A stretch of DNA of 64,000 bases from Diphasiastrum complanatum (lineage: Eukaryota; Streptophyta; Lycopodiopsida; Lycopodiales; Lycopodiaceae): positions 6,170,873 through 6,234,872 of the forward strand of contig CM055107.1 in NCBI GenBank assembly GCA_029204225.1, written 5' to 3'. Positions 53,640 through 64,000 of the stretch are shown one piece after another. Each line of letters begins with the position of its first letter. Position 1 is the first letter of the stretch. Under the pieces are notes generated by a model. It was not told the DNA's origin. It saw nothing but the letters and a program-made list of their open reading frames with translations, and did not search any database. The translations under genes were made by a program, and so were the position numbers.

Positions 53640-54360
53640 GGCGAGGGTAACAAAGATTGTTGAATTATTTTTGGGACATGGACACTTTAGTTTGAGTGAC
53701 ACTTTAGTTCTTTGCAAGCTCTTGCTATGGACTAGATAGTGGGCATGAACAGGCTTTGTAGGTAATGACTACCCCTACGTAGAGTAGCGGCTCACGCCCG
53801 CTATCTGACGCAATTTGCTGCCACTTTTTTATCGATCATGTGTGGAAGAGGCTTTGAACTTGGGTGGCCATCCCTACGCGATATCACCACACAACACTAG
53901 GCAAATTTATTTTTTAACTCTTTTAAAGGCTTGCTCCCTCTATGTGATACCACCACACAACAGTACGCAAAGCTATCTTTTAACTCTTTTAAAGGCTTGC
54001 TTGAATAAATGTTTTGGTCTATCACATGTTACCATGTGATGATATATTATGAGAGGCATTGTCGTAAGCATGACATTCAAATCGTAAAAAAAAAAATACA
54101 TGTTAGAAGAATCAGAAATTAATAAAAAAAAGATTCAACACTCAAACTTACCTAGGAGTGACACCTCATCTTTTAGCACATCATCACAATAGCTTATTGT
54201 CATCATAGCAAAGCTTAGAATGCTAACTTGGAGTAAGTGAACATGTCAAGCACTACCTCTCGGCATCTCCACTACATTGTCCCTATTTTTTAGGAGCCAT
54301 TCATATTTGAATTTCGTAGGCAAAAAACATTGTTTAGGCTGTTATAAGATAGAGGAGACA
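53640..54360. other. Upstream intergenic DNA
   Basis: No gene. A diverged tandem pair of about 66 bp (53872-53937 and 53940-54002) shares CACCACACAACA and TTAACTCTTTTAAAGGCTTGC. Confidence 0.5.
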
Positions 54361-54361
54361 G

Positions 54362-54495
54362 AATGGAGGTCCACTATGTATGTTTGTATGCGTAATCTGG
54401 ATTTGGGAGCTATGCTTCTTGGTTTCCAAGGGGAGACTTGAACATGGGACCAAAGAATCTTTGGATGTCAAGCTAACCAATTAAGCCTACCATTT
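54362..54495 (-). mobile_element. tRNA-headed SINE copy
   Basis: On the minus strand TAGGCTTAATTGGTTAGC (A box) and TGTTCAAGTCTC (B box) match the head of the copy at 40514. The shared CCCCTTGGAAACCAAGAAGC extends past the tRNA part, which shows a SINE body. Confidence 0.65.
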
Positions 54496-54718
54496 AAAAT
54501 GGAGGCTATAAAAGAGGATAAGTGTGACTCATTCACCCCCCGGTGAGTGAAATCCCCATTATTCTGCACTTTTGTGAAGAAGTCGGCTTTCTAATTCAAA
54601 ATGTCTTCTTTCTTATAAATAGTCTCATGGATTTTTTTCATCTTATCTCTCTCTTATAAATAGTGGATATGGATGCAGATGTCGCTACATCATTTAGAGG
54701 GGCCGCAACAAGTCATAA

Positions 54719-54721
<3 letters not shown>

Positions 54722-54792
<71 letters not shown>
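54722..54792 (+). repeat. (CT)n microsatellite
   Basis: About 35 CT units. No LINE end is recognisable on either side, unlike most other arrays here. Confidence 0.98.
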
Positions 54793-54794
<2 letters not shown>

Positions 54795-54889
54795 GCAGCA
54801 AAGTAAACTAAAACACCGTGGCATGTGTATTGTAAGTCCACTGTGAGTACTTATTAATAAACTTCTACCATGGCATGTGTGTTATAAGT

Positions 54890-55080
54890 CCATGGGTAGA
54901 AACTTAATTAAATTCTAAACTCCTAAGTTAGAAAACTTAACTTAGAGAACTTAAACTTAGAAACTTAAGCTTAGAAAATAAAAGATTCTAAGTTATCTTG
55001 AGTTCTAAGTTTAGAATCTTAGGCTTTCTAAGTTAGAAGTGGAGAAGTTTAGAAGTCTTAGAATTGCAAGTTTTAGAAAT
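54890..55080. repeat. Cluster of CTAAGTT/AACTTAG palindromic motifs
   Basis: Roughly a dozen copies of (T)CTAAGTT or its complement in 190 bp. It resembles the body of the palindrome-array MITEs, but I found no target duplication or terminal repeat. Confidence 0.5.
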
Positions 55081-57020
55081 TAATCCCATAAATTAGTAGA
55101 AGCTTATGGAAGGCCCTTCTTGCTGTAAAAAGAGAGGCATTTCCCTTGAAAAATAACACTTTTGAGATTATGCTAAATTGCTATCTCTTTCGAGATTATC
55201 TTGATATTTCACTTGTGTTTCCATTGGAAGGTGCATAGCTTGAGGGAAGGTGCTAGGGCCTTCTCTTGCCTCCTTTCATTGGTTTTACTTGTGGCATGCT
55301 GTTATTTGCTTATTGCTTAGTATTAGCTGCAAGTCATATTTTCTAATCCCTTTTGGGTGTTAAGTAGGATTTAGTCCTCTTGCTAGTTGGGAAGCCTTAG
55401 CAAGATTTTATTCGTTGATCCTTGCTAGTTGGGTAAGCCTTAGCAAGTTTATTTTGTTTATTGAACATTGGCTAATTGGGTACCGCCTTAGCCACACCTT
55501 AGTTTTATTTCCGTTCCGAGCAAGGGAAGTAGAAAAGCGGAAAGAAAAAGTGAATTTATGTAGAGTGAAGGTATATCATAGCCTTTATGGAACCAAAACT
55601 ACCATACTTACCGAAGTTGTGAAGAGTATATTTAAACTCGGAAAGTGTACCTGAATAGTTGATCTTTGATAGCCCAAAGGTAAGCACAACCTTGTCAATG
55701 TTGGGAGGTAGTAGTCCAAGTCTACTTACATAAGCAATTTTTTTTAAGAGAGTGACAACATCCATTGTGTAGAATATTCTTATCTCTAGCATTCATATTA
55801 ACATTCCATTTAGTTGCCCAAATATTTCGATGACATTTATTTCATGTCATCATCACTCAATGAGTGACAATTCAAAATTCTTCACATCATCAATGTCCTC
55901 TTCTCGATAATTGATGTTAGATTTGCAATCCTGTACTGGAAACACAATCTTCTTGTAACGGTGTACTGCCTACAAGCTAATGTACATGATGTGTGATTGT
56001 GTCTAATTTCACATGTCCAAATAATGACAACTGCCTATGGACAAAGACACATAAACCTAGATACAAAAACTATGTGATTTGCATGATATAGCTCCCATCA
56101 TGATTGTTTATTGTTGGACAACATTCATAATGATTATTCATATCAAGGACTGCAACACATGAACCATCAGCGAAATGGAGAAAATCACAAAGTTCCCCAG
56201 GTGAAGGGTTCTCTTCTAGATGGCATGATTTTGGATGGCATTAATGATGAGCTCTAAATCAAAATATGGTGGGTAATTTTCCTTCTTTGACATTATTCAA
56301 AGTTCATTACTCTTAAAATTGCAATTTACTTGTTGACCGGGTATTAAAAAAATTGTAGTGCCATGATGGATGTGATGTACCAATAATTCTTTGTTTATGG
56401 TTTTCTTGGTTTCACATAATGGGTGTTTTACCATCTAAATTTATGCATGTTCAATGTTGTGAACCCATATCAATTCTACTTTGATTCTAGTAAAGCCTTG
56501 TGATATTCAAGTAAACTTATATAAGAGGTTCTTTTCTAATTGATGCCACTAAAAATAAAGTTGCTTTTTTGCATTTAACAACTTCTAGGAGGATGTCATC
56601 CTTATTCTTCCACTTGTCGATTGAGGTGTCAAGGGACTTGGCATACGGCTGCTATAGCATATTTGTCAGCTTCACTGGCTTCTCTTTATGGCCACTTGGG
56701 AAGCCAAAGGTTGTACGGTTGCTGCCAGCCAAATAGATGTACAGTTGAAAGTTTTGTAGATTAATACGGAAGGTGAGTTGTTTCTTGTCAAAATTCTCAT
56801 AAGCCTAGTACATCGGGTAGAGGCTTTGTTGCCCCTTCCATTTAGGAAATTAAATTCTAGTTGCTTGAAGAGCATCTCGACTTGTGTGCACCACTGGAGC
56901 ATTGTGTCATCTTCACACAGAACGAGTTTCAATGACTGAGGTATTTCTAGTAGCCCTTCACTATTGTCTGAATCCGATTCGGCCATGTTTGAAAATTTTT
57001 GGAATTTTTTGGTTTTTTCG
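55081..57020. other. Upstream intergenic DNA, mostly unassigned
   Basis: Short TGCTAGTTGGG-AAGCCTTAGC repeats occur at 55383-55500 and may belong to an LTR. A minus frame at 56672-56986 (MAESDSDNSEGLLEIPQSLK) has no recognisable motif. Nothing else supported. Confidence 0.35.
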
Positions 57021-57890
57021 GAGTGGTGTTGGATGGAATCTGGCGGCTATAGTGGTGAATTAAAATGCTGGATGCAACTGTCCGATGGAAATTGTCAGAT
57101 GCAAAGTGGCGGATGCAACTGGTGGATGAAAATCTGTCGGATGGAACTGACGGATAGAAGTCATCGGATGCAAATGGCAGATGGAATCAGCAGATGGAAA
57201 GTCACTGGATACAACTAGTATATGGAGTGTTGTATTTTAAATGATAGTGCACTTGTCGGATGCATATAATAGTGCAAACTGTCGGATGGAACTAGATGCA
57301 ATATTGAATGAGATAGCAGATCGGATGAAAAAAATATAAAAACGTAGTAACACTGGCTAGATGCAAAATAAAAATGCAAAGGTGGATACAGAGTGTGATG
57401 CACTGATGCAAGAGTCTGTAAAAGAAAACTTTAGGTAATATGTAAAGAAAAGATACACAAAATAAAATGGGTGTGGAAGTGGTAAAAACACAAAGATGGA
57501 AATTTGAGAAAAGTGAGACATTATAAGGTTGAGATTTGGTACGGTTTTCTACTGTGCAGATGGATACGTGTGTTGAAACGATGGAGGATGGATCAAACGA
57601 TTGAAGGATGGATCACGAGAAATTTGACAATCGCTCATGAACTCGTTAGAAAATTGTGTGAAATAAAATTGGATTAGTAAGTGTCCGACATATTTATATG
57701 AAAAAATTTAGGTCAGGCGTCAGATGCAAATTTCGTCGGATGGAATTTCATCGGATGGAAACTTGTCGGACACAAAAACTATAAGATGCAATGCATTGGA
57801 CGCATTTTGGATAGACTGTTGGGTGCAAATCGTTGGATGCATCTTGTTGGATGTAATGTTAGATGGACTGTCAGATGCCAAACTTAGAGT
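57020..57890. repeat. Degenerate TCGGATGCAA/TCGGATGGAA interspersed repeats
   Basis: Two clusters, 57027-57330 and 57716-57890, each with many copies of (G)TCGGATG(G/C)AA spaced 10-30 bp apart. They lie just left of gypsy integrase. I cannot tell whether they are subterminal repeats of an element or a diverged minisatellite. Confidence 0.7.
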
Positions 57891-57959
57891 ATTTTTTAGA
57901 TTTTTTGTTCAAGTGTAAAATCGATGGTCTTCTGGAAATAAACTTGGGTAGAAAAGAAA

Positions 57960-58391
57960 TTAATTCTGATTATCATATACAAGATGATGGATCAGGCAAA
58001 AATAGCCTCTATCAATTTTGTTGCATAATCAGTGGCAATCAAGATGTATCGTGATTGTGTGCCACGTGCTGCTGGACTAATAGGTCCAACAAAATCAGTA
58101 CCCCATTTGTGAAATGCTTGACTTTCAAGTATTGGAGTAAGGAGATTGTGGAACCCCCTTCATTTCTTCGTAACTCCACACAAACACATCTCTGTATTTT
58201 CGTAATAGCCTTTCCAAGTCTCGTAATTGAGTTGGATTGAGGTGGGCACCTACATGCACGATACGGTCTATGTCTTCATTACTATCCTTTAGATTTAGAG
58301 GTATTGTCTTTGCAGGTCCCTCAAAAGAAGTTGATGGTGGTTGAGGTTCCCGTTTTGGCTTTACCATACTGATGATCACATCATCAGTCAT
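57960..58391 (-). mobile_element. Ty3/gypsy pol relic (RT entry joined to integrase)
   Basis: The minus strand reads VGAHLNPTQLRDLERLLRKY and RDVFVWSYEEMKGVP, the usual lead-in to gypsy RT. After a deletion come HKWGTDFVGPISPAARG and YILIATDYATKLIEA, the integrase core. The RT and RNase H between them are missing. Confidence 0.85.
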
Positions 58392-58613
58392 GTAATCTCT
58401 AAAGTGTTGTGGAACATCATATAGTTTTTCTCAATTACCTTTAAGCCCTATTTTCTAGGTCAAGCATTTACAATGTAAATAAGGCAAAATGATAATTTAT
58501 CCTTTCTTGTCACGTAGTAGTTCTTTTTCAAGGGAGATATGCCTATTCTTTAGATGATGTGCAAGCTTTCTAATGACTCTTAAATATTAATTCCAATTAA
58601 CCACAAGAAGATT

Positions 58614-58950
<337 letters not shown>

Positions 58951-60169
58951 TTTACATGGTGCAACCCGAAGGTTATATTATCGAGGGTAAACATAATCAT
59001 GTGCGTAAACTCCATAAGGACCTTTATGGCTTGAAGCATTCTGCTCAAGCATGGTTACAAAGGATCAATACTTTTCTTATTGATCATGGCTACACACCTA
59101 GCTCTTCAGATTCAAATGTTTACTTCAAAGCAGTGCAACATTCTTTTATCATTATCACTTTATACATTGATGATATATCACTTTTCAGCAACAGTACCGA
59201 TCTAATAAAAGAGGCCAAGAAAATGCTATCTTCCGAATTCGACACGACCGATCTGGACGAAGCTCATTTCTGCCTTGGTATACAAATCCACAGGGACAGA
59301 AAATAGACTTTGGTCTATATTACACAACATAGGTACATCTACAACATGTTAATCAGATATAATCTGATTAATTGCAAGTTAGCTCTCTCACCAATGGAAC
59401 CGAATCTCAAATTGTCAAAGAACCAGTGTCCCCAAACAATTCATGAGAAGCTGCAGATGTGAGTATCCTTACCATTCTATTATAGGATCTCTTATGTACG
59501 CCATGATCTGTACCAGGCTAGACATAGCTTTTGTAGTCAGCTCTCTCAGTTAGTTTATGACTAATCCTGGTGTAACACATGGGAAGGCTCTTATCAGAGT
59601 CATGAGATATCTTCGAGCTACTATGGTCTTTTGCATTTGTTATGGAACAGTTGGCAACGACAAACTCAATTTACTCAGTGGTTACACAGATGCAAGTTGG
59701 GCAAGAGATGTAGACACTCGTAAATCCACTTCTGGATTTACATTCTTCCTCAACAATGGTCCAATTTTTTGGAACAGTCGCAAGCAATCTTTAATAGCTC
59801 TATCTTCCACTGAATCAGAGTATATCGCAGCCTCTCAAGCTACAAAGGAAGCAATTTGGTTGAGGAACTTACTCTCAGATATCGGTCTGAATCAATATGC
59901 TTCGACGACATTATTTTGTGATAATCAAGGGGCCATTGCTTTATCAGCCAACCGTAGATTTCATTCTAGGAGTAAGCACATTGAGCTGAAGTATCATTTC
60001 GTCAGAAGCAAAGTTCTCAATGAAGAGGTCAGATTGTAGTATTGTAGAACGCAAGATATGACATTAGAAATTTTTTTACCAAAGCATTAAGTTTGGAAGC
60101 ACACAAAAGATTCTATGTAGAACTAAGTTTGAAGGTCAAGGCATTCAAGGATTCAGATTAAGGGGGGGG

Positions 60170-60843
60170 TGTTGGATTATTCTCCGTTTTACTAATCGAC
60201 TAATCGGTTTTAATCTTCATCCATTGTTTATCCAGATCTGCGGATTTTCCCGTGTCTTTACACAGTCTGCAAATTTACAAGTGTTTTTACACAGTCTGCA
60301 TAAATATATGGAGTTTGACAATAGTGTCGTATTTTCTCTCTCTACAATCCAGATATTGACGCCTGTCAGGAAGTACGTGTAAAAATGCAGTATTGCCTTT
60401 TATTTTTCGCCTGTCAGGATTTACGAGTAAATATGCAAAGTCACATTTTTTGCATTTTTCGAAGTGCCTCAAATGTTAAGGAAATTACTCTGGCAAAGTG
60501 TGGGGCTACTCTTAATGAGATTTAAGAACACTGTCGGATTTTTCACAAAAGCCCGACACTATTACCTTTCTGCGACACTGTCGCCTGTGGTAGTTTTAGT
60601 TCATTTCTACAGAGTGACAATTTTTGTTCATTTATACATATAGACTATTTACGGCCAATTTTCACTACTTATCAGCAATCAATTTCTGAGAAGGAACTGG
60701 ATGAATGCCAACGGACATCAGCCAACTGGCAATCACATTTGACAACCTAATTACTTAGTATAAATCAACTGTTCATACATCTCTTTTCACGCTTTTGAAG
60801 TTCAGAAGTTTTTGATCAATAGATCAACAAGTATTGAATAGTT

Positions 60844-60932
<89 letters not shown>

Positions 60933-61374
60933 CCAAGCCTGCGAGCTTGAACACTCCTAAGCATTCTAGCTCACTTCTTAGAGTAGTTTAGAGATTGCTA
61001 TTACGCTTACTACTTATCAGCATTGCACTTAATTCAGACATCCATTTTGGCCGCTCAGAGATAGCTTAGAGTACGCGGCTTCAATCTGCAACTTATTGTA
61101 CTTGGCATTTATTTCTGTTTCATTTTCATACTGAATCAATACTATCATTTATTGCATTTAGGTTCATCTCAGAATGCATGAATTCTGTAGTTCTTTCGCG
61201 ACTAATTATTTGTCTGATAATTCATTGCATTATTGTTTGGCTATGTAATAGTCATGCATGAAGAAAGAGGAAGATAGTCTATTCCACTGCACATGATAAG
61301 TTTTCTTTCTTGTCGTTCGAATTCTTTTTATTCGAATCTTATTCGACCTATCTTTCACATACCTCTTTCCAACA
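60170..61374 (+). repeat. Copia 3' LTR containing a (CT)n array
   Basis: Starts TGTTGGATTATTC right after the PPT and ends TTTCCAACA, giving TGTTGGA/TCCAACA ends. At 1,205 bp it is long for copia and includes about 42 CT units at 60846-60930. Confidence 0.75.
60846..60930 (+). repeat. (CT)n microsatellite within copia LTR
   Basis: Perfect array between ..GAATAGTTAG and CCCCAAGCCTGCG; no LINE sequence at either edge. Confidence 0.98.
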
Positions 61375-61379
61375 TGTTC

Positions 61380-61802
61380 TTCAATGGTAGGCTTGAAGGA
61401 ATCAACAGATCCCTGCTACAGAAACATGAGACAAAAATGAGAGGGGTGGAACAATCCATTTTTTGAATATTCGCGTGAAGGCTGTCTACAAAAGCTTTGA
61501 AGACAGACATTTTATCTCGTTGGAAGTACAACTCCTAAAGTAGACAACCTCATTGCAGCATGAAGAGAGTTCAAGAATGAAGGTTGTGGTGAATTCGTCT
61601 ATGAATTCCATGTTTATTTGAAGGAAGCCCACTCTGATACCATGTGAGAAATCAGAGCATGCACATAAGCATTCACATAAGACAAGAGGGGAGAGAGAAC
61701 ACCATTGCTCTATTACTTTAAGCTTGCACACTATAATGAGAGTGAATACGTGAAAGAGAGAGAGGTTACACCCCTTCATAAAAGATCCCAGCCCCTTTCA
61801 CA
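61380..61802 (-). mobile_element. Short copia-type LTR with PBS (TRIM-like)
   Basis: The LTR-like unit 61643-61802 (160 bp, minus) begins TGTGAAAGG, ends TTCTCACA and is followed at once by TGGTATCAGAGTGG (61642-61629), a copia primer site. The following leader holds a short open frame MEFIDEFTTTFILELSS. No second LTR or pol was found, so it is a fragment or a solo end. It adjoins the gypsy gag relic. Confidence 0.62.
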
Positions 61803-62046
61803 TTGGGAGGGATTCAAAATAAATCAAATTTGACTTTAGCCACATTGGACCTTTACCACATTTACATGCATTCTCAAAGACTTGTAAAAATCTATGAGGG
61901 TCTACATTACCATCAAACTTTGGTAATTCCAATCGGGTTGTTCGTTTATCAGATCTTGCGGTATGGTGAGCATGTTGAATAGGTTGATCGTCGGGGTTAT
62001 CAAATTGATTAGGCCTCCACCTGGATGGCCCAGGGTCTTGATTCAT
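61803..62046 (-). pseudogene. Gypsy-type gag N-terminus
   Basis: Starts MNQDPGPSRWRPNQFDNPDD and contains LELPKFDGNVDPHRFLQVFE, like the retrotransposon gag entry (..PKFDG..DP..FL..FE). The sequence GATCCCACGGTGAGG upstream of the ATG resembles plant gypsy leaders. It is cut off after about 80 codons. Confidence 0.6.
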
Positions 62047-62960
62047 TGTTAGGCTTTTTCCTCACCGTGGGATCAACATAGGAGAAGGAATAACTTAACA
62101 GGGTGCAACATTTTCAGTGCTGCTACAAGGATGGTTGCACATGTCTCAAACTTGATTCTAGACTGGCGATCCCTGACATGTTTTATCAACCAAACCGTGC
62201 CTTCACAACTAATAAAGGGTTTCCAAGCCTCTACAGATATAGCTGATGAAGGGGTATACAATCATTCTTAATTTCATTCATAAGGTTTGTCTTTCCACTC
62301 TCTAATGATTTAGTACACTCATCTCTCTGTGGCAAACGGTAGATTCTTTTATTGATAAAGAAAGGTTTATTTCAAGTGCGGTATCCAACCCCTAAACATC
62401 TCGGTTTACAGATGTTCGATAGTGAGTGACTAGGAACCATATAGTCCAACAGGGTAGTATCCTAGGCATTGTGACCCTAAATGGATATGCCAGTAGGTTG
62501 AGATGTTAGCTCTAAATGGTATATTCCAACCATGTCGAGTATAGATCTATATCTTGTATTCCAAGGAGATAGGATGAGATTACCATTTACCTTAAAAAGA
62601 CACACATACGATTCAAATTTTCATTGAAAAATTTCCATTTCAATGACGATTCACTAAAACCTCTTTTAATTTACGTCAAAACACCAAAGTACTCATCTCC
62701 CATTCATACGATAACTTTCAAGAGATGACAATAACTTTCTCAAGGAAAATACAAGATACGTCACCGAACTCAAACAATATGCAAACGAGTGATACCTGAA
62801 ATTAGTTGACGCTTCTTTCTCCAATCAACCCATCAAGAAATCTGAGACCCGAGAAGGTTCTTTTCTTCGACGACTCCATCTTTTGATTTGGATAGTGATG
62901 TGGCTCAAGGTACGATGGTCAAGAGTGACTGACAAAGTGTTTCTCCCCTCAGCAAGTGTT
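62047..62960. other. Probable gypsy leader/LTR, unassigned
   Basis: Lies 5' of the gag relic on the minus strand. No coding homology; LTR ends were not located. Confidence 0.35.
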
Positions 62961-63560
62961 GACAACTTCACAAATGGTATACAATAGGCATTCTGCTTCA
63001 GAATTGTAGGTGGATCGTTGATGATGCATACAGGAGCTCTTCCAAATGCGATGGCAGTAGGTGTTCTTCCTCAGAATTGTGGATGAATCACTACTCTCGA
63101 ATGTAATGGGCAGTAGGCATTCTGCCTCAAAATTGTTACTAGAACGTTCTGTCTCAAAAGCGTTGATGGAGAATTCTCAAATGCGATGGACAGTAGGCAT
63201 TCTGCCTCAAACTGGTGATAGCGCATTCATCTCAAATGTGATGGAAAATAGACATTCTGTCTCAATATTGTAGGTGGATCATTCTCCAAATGTGATGAAC
63301 AGAATCGTAGATAAATCATTCATTTCAAAAGTGATGAACAGTAGACATTCATTCTCTGAGTTGTTGATAAAACACTCCAAATGTGATGGGCAGCAAGCAT
63401 TCTGATCCTGGATAATAGGTGGATCATCCTCCAAGTGTGATGGATAGGACTCTTGATGAAGCACTCTTCTCTAATGCAATGGGTAGCAAGTGTTCTACCT
63501 CAGTTGCGATGGATAGTAGAGACAGGTCATCCACTTATCCCTTGTGAACGATGGATCAAC
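62960..63560. repeat. Degenerate minisatellite, unit about 60 bp
   Basis: About nine diverged units containing GGCATTCTGCCTCA, GATGAATCATTCTC and AATG(C/T)GATGG(A)CAGTAG blocks. Unit length and order vary, so it is an old tandem array. The last part to 64000 has only weak GCAACGATGGCCTCTCT-type repeats. Confidence 0.7.
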
Positions 63561-64000
63561 GAGCTCTGTAGCAGCGAAGGAATGGGACGCACTTATGCCC
63601 ATTGGTTGATCTCTCAGAATCTCAGTAGAAACAATGATAGAGCAAAATAAGAGCTTTCGCTCTCTGTAGATGATCTTGGTAATATTTCTGGCTCAAGTGT
63701 GACCTCTAGAGCAGCGTTGGCATCTCTCTATCAGTGGTACATGATCATGCCTCATTAATGGCTCAGATAGCAAAGGTAAATGTGCACCCAGACAGTGATA
63801 GTATTTCAGAGACAGTACTCAGGTGATATATTCTTGAATATCAACAAACAGGAGTGAAAACATCTCAAAAGTCAGCAATTGAGGTGATCTCGATGAGCAA
63901 CGATGGCCTCTCTGTGGGCAACGATGGCATCTTTCTATCGGTGGTAAATGATCAGGCTTACTCCTTTCAGAAGTGCGATGGAGGGGCCTTTACTTATGGC
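63561..64000. other. Unassigned right end of window
   Basis: No gene recognised; short repeats of GCAACGATGGC and CTTTCTATC-GGTGGTA occur, perhaps a continuation of the minisatellite-bearing element. Confidence 0.4.

Larger units (their letters stand above)
58951..61374 (+). mobile_element. Copia RT-RNase H, PPT and 3' LTR
   Basis: RT C-terminal half (LHKDLYGLKHSAQAWLQRI, LYIDDISLFSNS, FDTTDLDEAHFCLGIQI), then RNase H (LLSGYTDASWARDVDTRKST, ALSSTESEYIAASQATKEAI, FCDNQGAIALSANRRFHSRS, HIELKYHFVRSKV). A polypurine tract AAGGGGGGGG at 60160-60169 leads into the LTR. A frame break lies near 59306-59560; the 5' two thirds are missing. It is truncated, not intact. Confidence 0.92.

Overview
The window reads as nuclear DNA of a land plant with a large, transposon-rich genome. 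The signs are plant-type Ty1/copia and Ty3/gypsy retrotransposons with tRNA-iMet primer sites, BED-finger hAT transposase, a tRNA-headed SINE, very long introns and huge (CT)n microsatellites. The species cannot be named from the sequence alone; long TE-filled introns fit a gymnosperm, an early-diverging angiosperm or another large-genome lineage.

The organising feature is one host gene on the minus strand that fills about 53 kb and runs off the left edge. I assembled 22 coding exons (52739 down to 1) that together encode about 1,070 residues colinear with human WASHC4/SWIP (KIAA1033), the large scaffold subunit of the WASH complex that drives Arp2/3 actin nucleation on endosomes. All exons have GT..AG borders and matching phases, and the last roughly 90-100 residues lie outside the window. 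A TATA-like box and probable 5'UTR sit at about 53.0-53.6 kb; the ATG itself seems to be split by a 5'UTR intron.

Almost everything else is transposon DNA in the introns or upstream. Intron 19 (1091-14384) holds a recent 1,356-bp tandem duplication and two LINEs in head-to-tail array. Intron 17 (15199-21059) holds a copia element nested in another copia relic. Intron 15 (21498-25056) holds a hAT transposase pseudogene and a copia 5' end. Introns 13, 12 and 5 hold small palindrome-packed hAT-like elements, a Penelope-like RT relic and a gypsy fragment. Intron 2 (40845-51901) holds five LINE fragments on both strands and a scrambled copia. Upstream DNA (53.7-64 kb) holds more LINE, copia and gypsy debris and minisatellites.

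The most interesting system is a LINE family whose copies begin, and where the 3' end is present also end, exactly in (CT)n microsatellite, including copies that are 5'-truncated at different points. The conserved 3' end (..GGCATGGAAAAGACATTAATAAAG) runs straight into (CT)n instead of poly(A). This looks like a plant LINE that targets or carries (CT)n and so builds tandem LINE-(CT)n-LINE arrays; its coding frame also fuses an ORF1-type coiled-coil/RRM-like region to the endonuclease. A second item of interest is a cluster of small hAT-like elements (8-bp target duplications) made of tandem short palindromes, each element with its own palindrome sequence.
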